Shown here one piece after another: positions 8,507-17,599 of a stretch of 50,769 nt of DNA. Source of the DNA: Chitinophaga pinensis (lineage in GTDB: Bacteria > Bacteroidota > Bacteroidia > Chitinophagales > Chitinophagaceae); assembly GCF_007896845.1 (NCBI RefSeq), contig NZ_VOHS01000037.1, positions 1 to 50,769 of the forward strand. The letters run 5' to 3'. Every line of letters starts with the position of its first letter. Position 1 is the stretch's first letter. The notes under the pieces are model-generated. The model was given only the letters and a program-made list of their open reading frames with translations. It was not told the origin of the DNA and searched no databases. The position numbers were made by a program, and so were the translations under genes.

Positions 8507-10624
8507 ATGAAATATTTTCCCGATTCAGCACTGGTACAGCTGGAATTTGACAAGGTACAGGCTTTGTTAAAAGAGCATTGTAAAACGGAGCTGGGCAAAC
8601 AAATGGCAGATGATCTGCGTTTGCATACCCACATTGATTATGTAAAAACGGCCCTGCAACAGGCCCATGAATACAAGCAGCTGACTTTGCTGCAGGAACA
8701 CTTTCCCAACGACTACGTACTGAACCTGAAAAATGAACTGCGTTTGCTGAGCATCCAGGGTGCTGTACTGAGCGAAGAACAGATTATGCAGCTGCGTAAG
8801 CTGGCGGAAAGTATGCACAGCATTGTACGCTTCTTTGATCACGACAGGCGTGTCACTTATGCAGGACTGTTCAGCGTGATTACTCATACCCACTATGAGA
8901 AGAAAATCACAGCCCTCATCGATGAAGTACTCGATGAGCATGGAGAAGTACGCGATAACGCCACCCCTGAACTGGCGAAGATCCGTATGAACCTGTTCCG
9001 TAAAAGGAACGAATTACGCCGCGCATTTGAGCGCTGTCTCAGTAAACTCAGCAAACTGGGCTACCTCGCCGATACGGAAGAAGCCTTCCTGAACGGCAGA
9101 AGGGTATTGGCGATCTATGCTGAAAACAAACGTATGGTGAAAGGGATCCTCCACGGAGAATCTGACACCCGTCGTACCGCTTTCGTAGAACCGGAAGAAA
9201 CGATAGAACTGAACAATGACGTAATGTCCCTTGAAAGGGAAGAGAGCAAGGAAGTGTATAAAATACTGCGTACACTGACTCACCAGCTCAGTCAGCACAG
9301 TCATCTGCTCAATAATTATCACGAGATACTGGGACTATACGACTTTATCAGGGCAAAAGCCAGACTGGCGCTGGACATGGATGGTAACTATCCCATGCTG
9401 ACGCCACATGCCGAGGCGCATCTCGTAGATGCACACCACCCTCTGCTGCTCCTGTATAACCGCCGTAACAAGAAACCCACCATTCCGGTGAACCTGACCC
9501 TGAACAAGGATAATCACATCCTCGTGATCAGTGGTCCGAATGCCGGTGGTAAAACCGTTACCATGAAAACGGTCGGCCTGATCCAGCTGATGCTGCAGGC
9601 GGGCCTGCTGGTGCCTGTACACCCCAGCTCACAACTCGGTATTTTCCGCCAGCTCATGATTCACATCGGTGATACCCAGTCTCTGGAATTTGAATTGAGT
9701 ACTTACAGTTCTCACCTGAAGAACATGAAGTATTTCATGGAGAACGCCAACGGCAAGACCATGTTCTTCATCGACGAATTAGGTAGTGGTTCTGACCCGA
9801 ATCTCGGGGGCGCCTTTGCCGAGGTGATCATGGAGGAACTGGCCAAGAAACACGCTTTTGGTATCGTTACCACCCACTACCTCAATCTGAAGGTAATGGC
9901 CAATAAGGTACGTGGTATCATCAACGGTGCGATGGGCTTTGACGAGGAAAACCTGTCACCTATGTACAAACTGATCGTAGGTAAACCGGGTAGCTCCTAT
10001 ACATTCTCCATCGCGCAGCGTATCGGTCTGCAACCTGCCCTCATCGCCCGCGCCAAAAACCTTGTGGACGAAGGACACTTCCAGTTAGATAAACTGCTTA
10101 ACAAAGCAGAGCAGGACCTGCAGAAGGTAGAAGCCAAAGAGAAAGAACTGCAGAAACTCCTGAAGGAAAATGAAAAGCTGAAACGTGAATACGAAATCCT
10201 GTCTGATAAGGAAAGGAAAACCCAGCAGTTCACCACCCTCAAGCTGCAGAACCAGATCAAGGAAGAAGAACTCCAATACCTCAAGGATATGGAGCGCAAG
10301 TTGAAACAGATCGTTTTTGAGTGGAAACGCACAGATGACAAACAGAAAGTCATGAAACAGGCAGAAGCCCTGTTGTTCCACAAACGTCAGAAACAGATCA
10401 ACGAACGCTTCGAAAAGAAGATTCAGGATAAATTCCAGGAGGTAGTAGGAGCCGACCTGAAACTGGGCGATCAGGTAAAGATCAAAAGCAATGGTCAGGT
10501 AGGAAAGCTGATGGAGGTACGCGATAAACGCGGTATCGTAAAACTCGGCAATATTCCGATGAACGTGGCGATGTCTGATCTCGTACTGGTGAAAGAACGG
10601 CCGAAAGAAGAAACGGCTAAGTAA
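8507..10624 (+). CDS. mutS2: MutS2-type ATPase lacking the Smr nuclease domain
   Basis: 705 residues with the MutS2 order: an N-terminal lever/clamp region, then the ABC-type ATPase with Walker A GPNAGGKT (343-350), Walker B FFIDE (D423-E424) and the GSGSDP signature, then a long charged coiled coil (about 515-615), then a KOW-like end (LKLGDQVKIKSNGQVGKLMEV). Typical MutS2 proteins run to about 780 residues with a C-terminal Smr endonuclease; here the chain stops at …ERPKEETAK and no Smr motif follows in any nearby frame. The product should bind branched DNA or stalled ribosomes and act by ATP-driven clamping, but cannot cut through Smr. An 8-bp inverted repeat (CTGTAAAC/GTTTACAG, 8466-8486) lies just before the ATG. 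Confidence 0.9.
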   Translation: MKYFPDSALVQLEFDKVQALLKEHCKTELGKQMADDLRLHTHIDYVKTALQQAHEYKQLTLLQEHFPNDYVLNLKNELRLLSIQGAVLSEEQIMQLRKLAESMHSIVRFFDHDRRVTYAGLFSVITHTHYEKKITALIDEVLDEHGEVRDNATPELAKIRMNLFRKRNELRRAFERCLSKLSKLGYLADTEEAFLNGRRVLAIYAENKRMVKGILHGESDTRRTAFVEPEETIELNNDVMSLEREESKEVYKILRTLTHQLSQHSHLLNNYHEILGLYDFIRAKARLALDMDGNYPMLTPHAEAHLVDAHHPLLLLYNRRNKKPTIPVNLTLNKDNHILVISGPNAGGKTVTMKTVGLIQLMLQAGLLVPVHPSSQLGIFRQLMIHIGDTQSLEFELSTYSSHLKNMKYFMENANGKTMFFIDELGSGSDPNLGGAFAEVIMEELAKKHAFGIVTTHYLNLKVMANKVRGIINGAMGFDEENLSPMYKLIVGKPGSSYTFSIAQRIGLQPALIARAKNLVDEGHFQLDKLLNKAEQDLQKVEAKEKELQKLLKENEKLKREYEILSDKERKTQQFTTLKLQNQIKEEELQYLKDMERKLKQIVFEWKRTDDKQKVMKQAEALLFHKRQKQINERFEKKIQDKFQEVVGADLKLGDQVKIKSNGQVGKLMEVRDKRGIVKLGNIPMNVAMSDLVLVKERPKEETAK

Positions 10625-10667
10625 TGTTGAATGAAGAACTAAGCATTTAATACATATTATGATAGGA

Positions 10668-10695
10668 GGGCGCTTCATTTTGAGGCGCCCTTTTT
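10668..10695 (+). terminator. Terminator of mutS2
   Basis: A GGGCGCTTC / GAGGCGCCC stem (one G·U pair) followed directly by TTTTT, about 45 bp after the mutS2 stop. Confidence 0.88.
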
Positions 10696-10740
10696 CTTTG
10701 CACCCTGCCCTTGACACAACATAGCTGTTCCATAGATGCC

Positions 10741-10773
10741 TCGGGTATACGCCCGGTATAGTTCGGGTGTGAG
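10741..10773 (+). repeat. Short 11-bp tandem array (three units)
   Basis: Three consecutive 11-mers TCGGGTATACG, CCCGGTATAGT and TCGGGTGTGAG, with a weaker related unit CCATAGATGCC just before (10730-10740). They share the CGGGT/CGGTATA core. The period equals that of the larger array 90 bp downstream. No gene is present. Confidence 0.55.
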
Positions 10774-10864
10774 CCGTTTTTTGCTCTGATAAGGGGCATT
10801 CAGGACAAACCATTATTTCCTTTACCTGATTTCGCTTCGATATGCTCTATAAATCAATTTGTTA

Positions 10865-10959
10865 CCGTAGATATCCCGTAGATAAGCCGTATATAATCCG
10901 TACCTATAAGAATAGCTTATATACGGCTTATCTACGGAGTATCTACGGCTTATCTATGA
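10865..10959. repeat. 11-bp phased array arranged as a large inverted repeat
   Basis: Four head-to-tail 11-mers (CCGTAGATATC, CCGTAGATAAG, CCGTATATAAT, CCGTACCTATA; 10865-10908), a 7-bp spacer, then four 11-mers in the opposite orientation (CTTATATACGG, CTTATCTACGG, AGTATCTACGG, CTTATCTATGA; 10916-10959). Arms 10876-10895 and 10918-10937 are perfect 20-bp reverse complements. The period is close to one helical turn, so every unit would face the same side of the DNA. The rest of the 10696-11132 gap shows no gene. Confidence 0.85.
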
Positions 10960-11132
10960 ATTATCTCAAATATTGAATGCCGACCCGGTCGAAAAACGCT
11001 AGGGTTGGGGTAGCCCCTTTAATCCCCTTAAGCCGGAACCCGTAAATGCCGGTTGATATGTTATGAAAATTAATAATCTATAGTTTTTTACCCATGTCTC
11101 TGCTTTTAATTCCTGATGCTTTCAATATTTAC

Positions 11133-11163
11133 TTAGCCGGCTAATTAATTTGTATTATCTTCG
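11133..11163 (+). promoter_or_regulatory. MarR operator palindrome and promoter of marR
   Basis: The perfect 12-bp palindrome TTAGCCGGCTAA (11133-11144) sits where the -33 element should be, 19 bp before a near-consensus -7 box TATCTTCG (11156-11163). The same 16-mer TTAGCCGGCTAATTAA recurs after the gene at 11641. Placement suggests repression by the MarR protein encoded just downstream. Confidence 0.6.
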
Positions 11164-11167
11164 TGCT

Positions 11168-11608
11168 ATGAACAGACCGATGATGTGTAGTACCATCAGT
11201 CACCTGCTCACGCAGATCTGCAAGGTACACAGGAATAAAGGCAACCAGATGCTGGCTGCCCACCAGCTCCATGCCGGTCAGGAGCATTTTCTGGCGCAAC
11301 TGCTGTGTGGAGGACCTATGACGATGAACGAGCTCACGGAAAATCTGGAAGTAACACCCGCAACAGTGACAAGAACAGCCGAACGACTGGAGAAAAACGG
11401 GTTTCTCACAAAAGAAAAATGTAATAATGATCAGCGGGTTGTGAGAGTCAGCCTGACCGATAAAGGCAAAGAAGCAGCCACCGATATAATAGATACTACT
11501 TGGAATAAGCTGGAGCAACAGATGGTAAAAAATATGAGCACAGAAGAAAAGATATTGCTCAGACGACTGTTAATGCAGGTATTGGAAAACATCGAAGAGG
11601 AAGAATAA
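11168..11608 (+). CDS. MarR-family transcriptional regulator
   Basis: 146 residues from the ATG at 11168; an in-frame ATG at 11150 exists but lies inside the promoter. The winged-helix core is clear: MTMNELTENLEVTPATVTRTAERLEKNGFLTKEK is the DNA-reading helix region, followed by the wing NNDQRVVRVSLTDKGKEAA. MarR proteins usually repress efflux or stress genes and let go when they bind small phenolics or are oxidised. Identical palindromes before and after the gene suggest autoregulation and control of the downstream araC/RND cluster. This order (marR, araC, RND operon) fits a drug-responsive efflux locus. Confidence 0.9.
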   Translation: MNRPMMCSTISHLLTQICKVHRNKGNQMLAAHQLHAGQEHFLAQLLCGGPMTMNELTENLEVTPATVTRTAERLEKNGFLTKEKCNNDQRVVRVSLTDKGKEAATDIIDTTWNKLEQQMVKNMSTEEKILLRRLLMQVLENIEEEE

Positions 11609-11640
11609 GGGCATTTTTCCTTTTTTTTTAAATTATTTAT

Positions 11641-11656
11641 TTAGCCGGCTAATTAA
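11641..11656 (+). promoter_or_regulatory. Second MarR operator copy
   Basis: TTAGCCGGCTAATTAA is an exact copy of the sequence in front of marR, including the 12-bp palindrome. It lies about 100 bp before a -7 box (TACTTTTG at 11753-11760) and 235 bp before the araC start, so it may control araC expression. Confidence 0.5.
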
Positions 11657-11752
11657 ATGCAGGATTGAGAAGTAGCGCAAACCGTATGGAACTAAATTAT
11701 CGAGATATAAATTAATATCAGAAGAATAACTATGATTTGTGGGTGGAATGTA

Positions 11753-11760
11753 TACTTTTG
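11753..11760 (+). promoter_or_regulatory. -7 promoter element for the araC gene
   Basis: TACTTTTG is an exact TAnnTTTG box. A TTTG lies 13 bp upstream (11736-11739), closer than the usual 17-23 bp, so the -33 partner is uncertain. It would give a leader of about 125 bases before the ATG at 11891. Confidence 0.4.
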
Positions 11761-11890
11761 TACCACCATAACGAACACCATACGTTAATACTACTTGTTA
11801 CCACCTGCTTCTGTCCGGATCCAATAATGAGATCTGCCTGATCCCCTTATTTACTGTAGTGTGCATTACTAATACCAAACGTCAAGTATT

Positions 11891-12772
11891 ATGAGGAATA
11901 ATGTATTGATACCCGTTTACGACTATGCCGACGTCAACAGGCCTGGTAATCCTGTGAGAGGATTTCATATCGACCGTACAACTTATCTGGTACAACCTGA
12001 AGATGTGTCCGAACCGCACAGACGTTCCAATTATAGCCTCACGTTGTTATTATCCGGCGAAAGCATACAATATATAGACTTCGAAAAATATACCGTGAAA
12101 GCACCGGCACTGATCATGTTATCTCCTGATCAGATCTACCGGTACACCGGTGATAGCTTGTCTGAAATTGTAAATATTTCCTTTTCTCCGGAGTTTCTGC
12201 TGCCGGAAACATCTGCCAGCGGAATGGTCTGCTGGTCCTGTGTATTTGAAAAAGCAATTGTGCCATTGACTGACGGACAGCTCAAAGAGCTGCTGGGCTT
12301 CGCACGCCTGATGCTCAGAGAAACGGAAAACCCGCAGCCACTCAGCGACCTGATTATCCGTAGTCAGTTGAAATCACTGATGGCAGCTACTGCCAGACTA
12401 CCGCAACTCGATATCGCATCTATACAGTCAGATACTTTACCTAACCGTATCGTCAGACAATTCAATGAACTGTCCGACATTCATTATAAAGATAAAACGC
12501 AGGTAGCCCACTACGCAGAACTGATGTTTGTAACACCGGGGCACCTGAACGATACGATTAAATCCGCATTGGGAAAGACCGCTAAACAAATTATAGACGA
12601 AAAACGTATTACTGAAGCGAAGCGGCTATTATATTGGGGTGAACATACAATTAAAGAGATCGCAGGACAACTGAACTTTGAAGATGACGGCTATTTCAAT
12701 CGCTTCTTTAAGAAACATACAGGTGCAACACCTGCTTCTTTTCAACGTAGCATCCGTGAAAAGTACAATTAA
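11891..12772 (+). CDS. AraC-family transcriptional regulator of the efflux locus
   Basis: 293 residues. The N-terminal ~150 form a cupin-like sensor region (HRRSNYSLTLLLSGESIQYIDFEKYTV…SPDQIYRY). The C-terminal ~100 hold two helix-turn-helix units: VAHYAELMFVTPGHLNDTIKSALGKTAKQIIDEKRITEAKRLL, then IKEIAGQLNFEDDGYFNRFFKKHTGATPASF, the standard second-HTH pattern. It is transcribed towards the RND operon 330 bp downstream and is its probable activator. This genetic layout is common for Bacteroidota efflux loci; the inducer is unknown. Confidence 0.9.
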   Translation: MRNNVLIPVYDYADVNRPGNPVRGFHIDRTTYLVQPEDVSEPHRRSNYSLTLLLSGESIQYIDFEKYTVKAPALIMLSPDQIYRYTGDSLSEIVNISFSPEFLLPETSASGMVCWSCVFEKAIVPLTDGQLKELLGFARLMLRETENPQPLSDLIIRSQLKSLMAATARLPQLDIASIQSDTLPNRIVRQFNELSDIHYKDKTQVAHYAELMFVTPGHLNDTIKSALGKTAKQIIDEKRITEAKRLLYWGEHTIKEIAGQLNFEDDGYFNRFFKKHTGATPASFQRSIREKYN

Positions 12773-13106
12773 TACCGTAATTAGTTAAATGATTTTCTTT
12801 TTTATACGTCCTATTTTTGTAAATCGGATAGAATGGAAACTGTTTTAGCAATCGTCAACTAAAACCGAACGCTCATGAAGTACAATGATCTCACCTGTTA
12901 ATTATCAGGAACCAAATTTCTCTATTAGCTATTATTAGTAAATCTACCTCGTAGTTCCAACACTACGCAACAACAACTATTTTCTTTCCATCAACAGGGA
13001 AGGGATATGGCAAGGTTTGCCCATAGCTCCACAATGTGTCTGAAATCGCCAATAAGGATTACAGCGTGACCGGCTATTGTCAATAATCAAGAAAACACAA
13101 AACCGT
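12773..13106 (+). promoter_or_regulatory. Promoter and long leader of the RND efflux operon
   Basis: An exact -7 box TATTTTTG lies at 12812-12819; no good TTTG is seen at the expected -33 distance, consistent with a need for an activator. The transcript would start near 12826, leaving a leader of about 280 bases. It contains an 8-codon reading frame MKYNDLTC (12875-12901), which could be a leader peptide but has no further support. No RNA family was recognised in the rest. Confidence 0.4.
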
Positions 13107-14291
13107 ATGAACCACTTATTTCAACAAGTTTACAAACAAAAGCCTGTAGGCTTTCTCTATAGCCTGATACTGCTGGCAGTATTATCAGGTTGCGCTTCCT
13201 CTTCCGCTAATCCGGAAGGTGGCGCACCGCCTGTGACTGCTCTGCCTGTATTCAAGGCTGCCGCAGTTCCTGCTTCTACTCACCGTGAATATAATGCTGC
13301 ACTGGAAGGTAAAGTGAATGTAGAAATCCGTGCACAGGTAGATGGTTATCTCGATAAGATCTTCGTAGATGAAGGTGCTTATGTGAAAGCCGGACAACCA
13401 TTATTCCGCATCAACGATCGTCCTTATCAGGAACAATTGAGCAATGCATCCGCCAGTCTGCTGGCTGCACAGGCCAATGAAGAAAAAGCTTCACTGGAAG
13501 TATCCAGACTGACACCACTGGTAGATAATAATGTCGTATCAGACATTCAGCTGAAAACGGCCAAAGCCGCTTATCAGGCTGCCAAAGCAAATGTAGCACA
13601 GGCACAGGCCATGGTCAGCAATGCACGCATCAACGTAGGATTTACTTTGATCACAGCTCCTGTAAGTGGTTATATCGGACGTATTCCTTATAAGAATGGT
13701 AGTCTCGTAGGGCGTAGTGAAGCACTGCCACTCACCGTTCTCTCCGATGTAAATGAAGTATATGCTTACTTCTCCATGAGTGAAGTTGACTTCCTGCAAT
13801 TCAAGGATAAATTCCCCGGCAATACCATCGCAGAAAAAGTAAAACAACTGCCTCCGGTTGAACTGGTATTACCTGATAATACGATCTATCCTGAAAAAGG
13901 CCGCATCGAAACAATGGAAGGACAGTTCGATAAAACAATGGGTGCCGTAAGCTTCCGTGCTGCGTTTCCTAATCCGAATGGCCTGCTGCGCTCCGGCAAT
14001 ACAGGTAAAGTAAAACTCTCCGAATCATTTGCCGCTGCACTGGTAGTACCTCAGGAAGCTACCTTCGAACTGCAGGATAAGATCTTCGTTTTTACTGTTG
14101 GCGACAGTAATAAAGTAGCCAGTAAACCCATCACCGTGTCCGGTAAAAATGGCGCCTACTATTTCGTAGCGAAGGGCGTTACAGCTGGTGAATCTGTTGT
14201 GTACACCGGATTGGACCGTCTGCGTGATGGAATGGTCATCCAGCCACAACCCATTTCAATGGATAGTCTGCTGAAAGCCAGACCACTCTGA
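13107..14291 (+). CDS. RND efflux periplasmic adaptor (membrane fusion lipoprotein)
   Basis: 394 residues from the ATG at 13107; the open frame extends up to a TTG at 13077, but the signal peptide (YSLILLAVLSGCASS, lipobox LSGC) fits the later start. The chain has the usual adaptor order: a lipoyl half (EIRAQVDGYLDKIFVDEGAYVKAGQPLFRI), an alpha-hairpin rich in Ala/Lys/Glu (SNASASLLAAQANEEKASLEV…), the second lipoyl half (FTLITAPVSGYIGRIPYKNGSLVG), then beta-barrel and membrane-proximal domains. It bridges the inner-membrane pump and the outer-membrane channel encoded next. The 103-bp gap to the pump gene contains a CTCCCC…GGGGAG stem with an inner CGGT…ACCG stem. Confidence 0.95.
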   Translation: MNHLFQQVYKQKPVGFLYSLILLAVLSGCASSSANPEGGAPPVTALPVFKAAAVPASTHREYNAALEGKVNVEIRAQVDGYLDKIFVDEGAYVKAGQPLFRINDRPYQEQLSNASASLLAAQANEEKASLEVSRLTPLVDNNVVSDIQLKTAKAAYQAAKANVAQAQAMVSNARINVGFTLITAPVSGYIGRIPYKNGSLVGRSEALPLTVLSDVNEVYAYFSMSEVDFLQFKDKFPGNTIAEKVKQLPPVELVLPDNTIYPEKGRIETMEGQFDKTMGAVSFRAAFPNPNGLLRSGNTGKVKLSESFAAALVVPQEATFELQDKIFVFTVGDSNKVASKPITVSGKNGAYYFVAKGVTAGESVVYTGLDRLRDGMVIQPQPISMDSLLKARPL

Positions 14292-14394
14292 TTGACGACA
14301 GTATAGTAATGTACTCCCCGCTATCACGGTTTGCAAAGACCGCAGGGGAGCGTACACGCCGGACATCCTGACAAACAACTAACGCAAGCAAATT

Positions 14395-17300
14395 ATGTTA
14401 AGAAAATTTATAGAAAGACCCGTACTGGCAACGGTGGTGTCCATTATCCTGGTACTGCTGGGATTATTGTCGCTCGCCACCCTGCCCGTTACGCAGTTCC
14501 CCGATATCGCTCCGCCCAGTGTGGCTGTAACAGCGTCTTATCCGGGTGCGAACGCGGAAGTGGTAGCCCGCTCAGTAGCGACGCCTATTGAGGAAGCGGT
14601 GAATGGTGTGGAAAACATGACCTACATGACTTCCACTTCCAACAACGACGGCTCCATGACGCTCACCGTATACTTCAAACTCGGTACTGATCCTGACCTT
14701 GCCGCCGTAAACGTACAGAACCGTGTTGCAAAAGCGACGAGTCTGTTGCCCGTAGAAGTAGTAAGCGCCGGTATCACCACGCAGAAACAACAGAACAGTA
14801 TGATCATGGTGGTGAATCTCGTCAGCGAAATGGCGGAATATGATGAGAAGTTCCTGCAGAACTATGCAAAGATCAACATCATCCCTGAAATACAACGTGT
14901 GACCGGCGTAGGCCAGGCAATGGTATTCGGTGCGAAAGATTACTCTATGCGTATCTGGTTACGTCCTGATCGTCTGGCTGCCAATAACCTGTCCCCACAG
15001 GATGTATTGACCGCTATCCGCGAACAGAACCTCGAAGCAGCGCCGGGCCGTTTTGGCGAAAGCAGCAAGGAAGCATTCGAGTATGTGATCAAGTATAAAG
15101 GCAAACGTAATCAGAACGCACAGTATGAAGACATTGTACTGAAAGCAAACGCAGATGGTTCTCTGCTGCGCCTGAAAGACGTGGCACGCGTGGAATTTGG
15201 TTCCTTTACATATAGCAGTGACACACATGTAAACGGTAAATATGGTATCGGAATCGCGATCTATCAGACGGCAGGTTCCAATGCCAATGAAATACAGACA
15301 CAGGTAAATGAGCTGATGAAAAAAGCAGCCGGCCTGTTCCCGAATGGGGTAGACTATTTTAATATCTACAGCACCAAGGAATATCTGGATGAATCGATCG
15401 ATCAGGTAAAACATACACTGATAGAAGCCTTTATACTGGTGTTTATCGTCGTGTTCATCTTCCTGCAGGATTTCCGTTCTACACTCATTCCTGCTATCGC
15501 AGTACCTGTAGCGATCATTGGTACCTTCTTCTTTATGCAGCTGTTTGGTTTTACCATCAACCTGCTGACCTTATTCGCACTCGTACTCGCCATCGGTATC
15601 GTGGTGGATGATGCCATTGTGGTCGTCGAAGCCGTACACTCGAAGATGGAGACAATTAATATGTCGCCAAGGGTAGCCACGATCACCAGTATGCAGGAAA
15701 TATCCGGTGCGATCATCTCCATCACCCTTGTAATGGCCGCGGTATTCATTCCGGTTGGTTTCATGCAGGGCCCTGCAGGTGTATTCTACCGGCAGTTCGC
15801 CTTTACACTGGCCATCGCAATCCTGATCTCAGCACTGAACGCTTTGACCCTCAGTCCGGCTTTATGTGCCCTGTTACTGAAGAATAATCATAGTGATCAG
15901 GCACATGGCGCTGCTTATACAAAAGGCTTTGGTAAACGCTTCTTTACGGCTTTCAACTCCGGTTTTGAAGCAGTGACCAATAAATATATCAGCAGCATCC
16001 GTTTCCTCGTAAGACGTAAATGGATCGCTTTAACAGCTCTGGCCATTGTCATCGGTGTCACCGTATGGCTGGTAAAAAGAACGCCGACCGGCTTTATTCC
16101 TACTGAGGATAATGGTTTCGTGGTATACTCTGTGACCATGCCACCGGGATCTTCGCTGCAACGTACACAGGAAGTAGTGAATAAGGTAGAGCAGGAAATG
16201 AAGGCGCTGGAATCAGTAAACAGCTATCTGAGTGTATCCGGCTTCAACATCCTGACCAACTCTAACAGTTCTGCCTATGCAGTAGGTTTCGTGAAATTGA
16301 AAAAACACGAAGACCGCGGAAAAATGAAAGACCTGAAAGATGTAATGGGTATGATGCAGGGCAAACTGGCCGGTATCAAAGAAGCCAGCATCTTTATGTT
16401 CAACATGCCGACCGTACCGGGTTTTAGTAACGTGGATGGTTTTGAAGTGATCCTGCAGGACCGTACCGGCGGACCACTCGATAAACTGGCTAATACGGCG
16501 TATGGTTTTATCGGTGAACTGATGAAACGTAAAGAGATCGCTTTCGCTTTTACCACTTTCAATGCCGGTAACCCGCAATACAATCTGGAGATTGATGAAA
16601 CAAAAGCCAAACAGCTGGGTATATCTGTATCTGATATCCTGCAGACAATGCAGGTATATTATGGTAGCACCTTCGCATCTGACTTCAACCGTTTTGGTAA
16701 ATACTATCGTGTAATTGTACAGGCAGAAGCACCTGCCCGTGCAGAAGCCGCTTCACTGAATGATATCTTTGTAAAGAACAGTACTGGTGAAATGGTACCG
16801 GTGAACGCAGTCGTTAAACTGGAAAGAGTATATGGTCCGGAAACAGTGACCCGTAATAACCTCTTCAATGCGGTAACGATTAACGGTCAGCCGAAACCCG
16901 GTTACAGCTCCGGCGACGCGATCAGGGCAGTGGAAGAAGTTGCACAGCAATATCTGCCAAGAGGGTATTCCTATGAGTGGGTGGGTATGACGAAAGAGGA
17001 GATCGCAGCAGGCGGACAGGCAGGTATTATCTTCCTGTTATGTCTCGTGTTTGTATACTTCCTGCTCGCAGCACAGTATGAAAGTTATATCCTGCCATTG
17101 TCGGTGATACTGTCTATTCCGCTGGGTATTTTCGGTGTATTCGTATTCATCAACCTGTTCGGTATTGATAACAATATATATGTGCAGGTAGGGCTGATCA
17201 TGTTGATTGGGCTGTTGGCGAAGAATGCGATCCTGATCGTGGAATATGCAGTACAGCGACGCCGTAATGGTATGGGACTGCTCGCTGCTGCTCTGGAAGC

Positions 17301-17565
17301 TTCCCGTTTGCGTCTTCGTCCGATCCTGATGACATCCTTCGCCTTTGTGGCAGGTCTGACACCTCTGATGCGTGCGACAGGCTCTTCTGCATTAGGTAAC
17401 CGTTCCATCAGTACCGGTGCTGCGGGTGGTATGCTGACCGGCGTGATACTGGGTATCTTCGCTATTCCTGTATTGTTTATCATTTTCCAGTATCTGCAGG
17501 AAAGGATCAGCGGTAAGCCATTCAAGACGACGCATACAGATGTAGCAAGCGATGCGACCGTATAA
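14395..17565 (+). CDS. RND multidrug efflux pump, HAE-1 (AcrB-like) family
   Basis: 1,056 residues, the usual HAE-1 length. It starts FIERPVLATVVSIILVLLGLLSL (TM1) and has two large periplasmic loops between TM1-2 and TM7-8. The proton-relay residues are present: Asp405-Asp406 in GIVVDDAIVVVEAV (TM4) and Lys943 in GLLAKNAILIVEYAV (TM10). PVTQFPDIAPPSVAVTASYPGA is the typical first periplasmic segment. It acts as a trimer in the inner membrane, using proton flow to export drugs, bile-type detergents or dyes; substrates cannot be predicted. The operon with the adaptor upstream and the channel 34 bp downstream makes a complete tripartite system. Confidence 0.97.
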   Translation: MLRKFIERPVLATVVSIILVLLGLLSLATLPVTQFPDIAPPSVAVTASYPGANAEVVARSVATPIEEAVNGVENMTYMTSTSNNDGSMTLTVYFKLGTDPDLAAVNVQNRVAKATSLLPVEVVSAGITTQKQQNSMIMVVNLVSEMAEYDEKFLQNYAKINIIPEIQRVTGVGQAMVFGAKDYSMRIWLRPDRLAANNLSPQDVLTAIREQNLEAAPGRFGESSKEAFEYVIKYKGKRNQNAQYEDIVLKANADGSLLRLKDVARVEFGSFTYSSDTHVNGKYGIGIAIYQTAGSNANEIQTQVNELMKKAAGLFPNGVDYFNIYSTKEYLDESIDQVKHTLIEAFILVFIVVFIFLQDFRSTLIPAIAVPVAIIGTFFFMQLFGFTINLLTLFALVLAIGIVVDDAIVVVEAVHSKMETINMSPRVATITSMQEISGAIISITLVMAAVFIPVGFMQGPAGVFYRQFAFTLAIAILISALNALTLSPALCALLLKNNHSDQAHGAAYTKGFGKRFFTAFNSGFEAVTNKYISSIRFLVRRKWIALTALAIVIGVTVWLVKRTPTGFIPTEDNGFVVYSVTMPPGSSLQRTQEVVNKVEQEMKALESVNSYLSVSGFNILTNSNSSAYAVGFVKLKKHEDRGKMKDLKDVMGMMQGKLAGIKEASIFMFNMPTVPGFSNVDGFEVILQDRTGGPLDKLANTAYGFIGELMKRKEIAFAFTTFNAGNPQYNLEIDETKAKQLGISVSDILQTMQVYYGSTFASDFNRFGKYYRVIVQAEAPARAEAASLNDIFVKNSTGEMVPVNAVVKLERVYGPETVTRNNLFNAVTINGQPKPGYSSGDAIRAVEEVAQQYLPRGYSYEWVGMTKEEIAAGGQAGIIFLLCLVFVYFLLAAQYESYILPLSVILSIPLGIFGVFVFINLFGIDNNIYVQVGLIMLIGLLAKNAILIVEYAVQRRRNGMGLLAAALEASRLRLRPILMTSFAFVAGLTPLMRATGSSALGNRSISTGAAGGMLTGVILGIFAIPVLFIIFQYLQERISGKPFKTTHTDVASDATV

Positions 17566-17599
17566 GCGCATCTAATATTAAAGTATAAAGAAAAAGAGG

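Noticed and set aside
10085..10813. Minus-strand frame of 242 codons at the end of mutS2
   Set aside because: It is a Phe/Leu-rich mirror of the coiled-coil part of mutS2 and runs across the terminator.
10865..10959. CRISPR array
   Set aside because: The units are 11 bp, directly adjacent without spacers and inverted about a centre; no cas gene is in the window.
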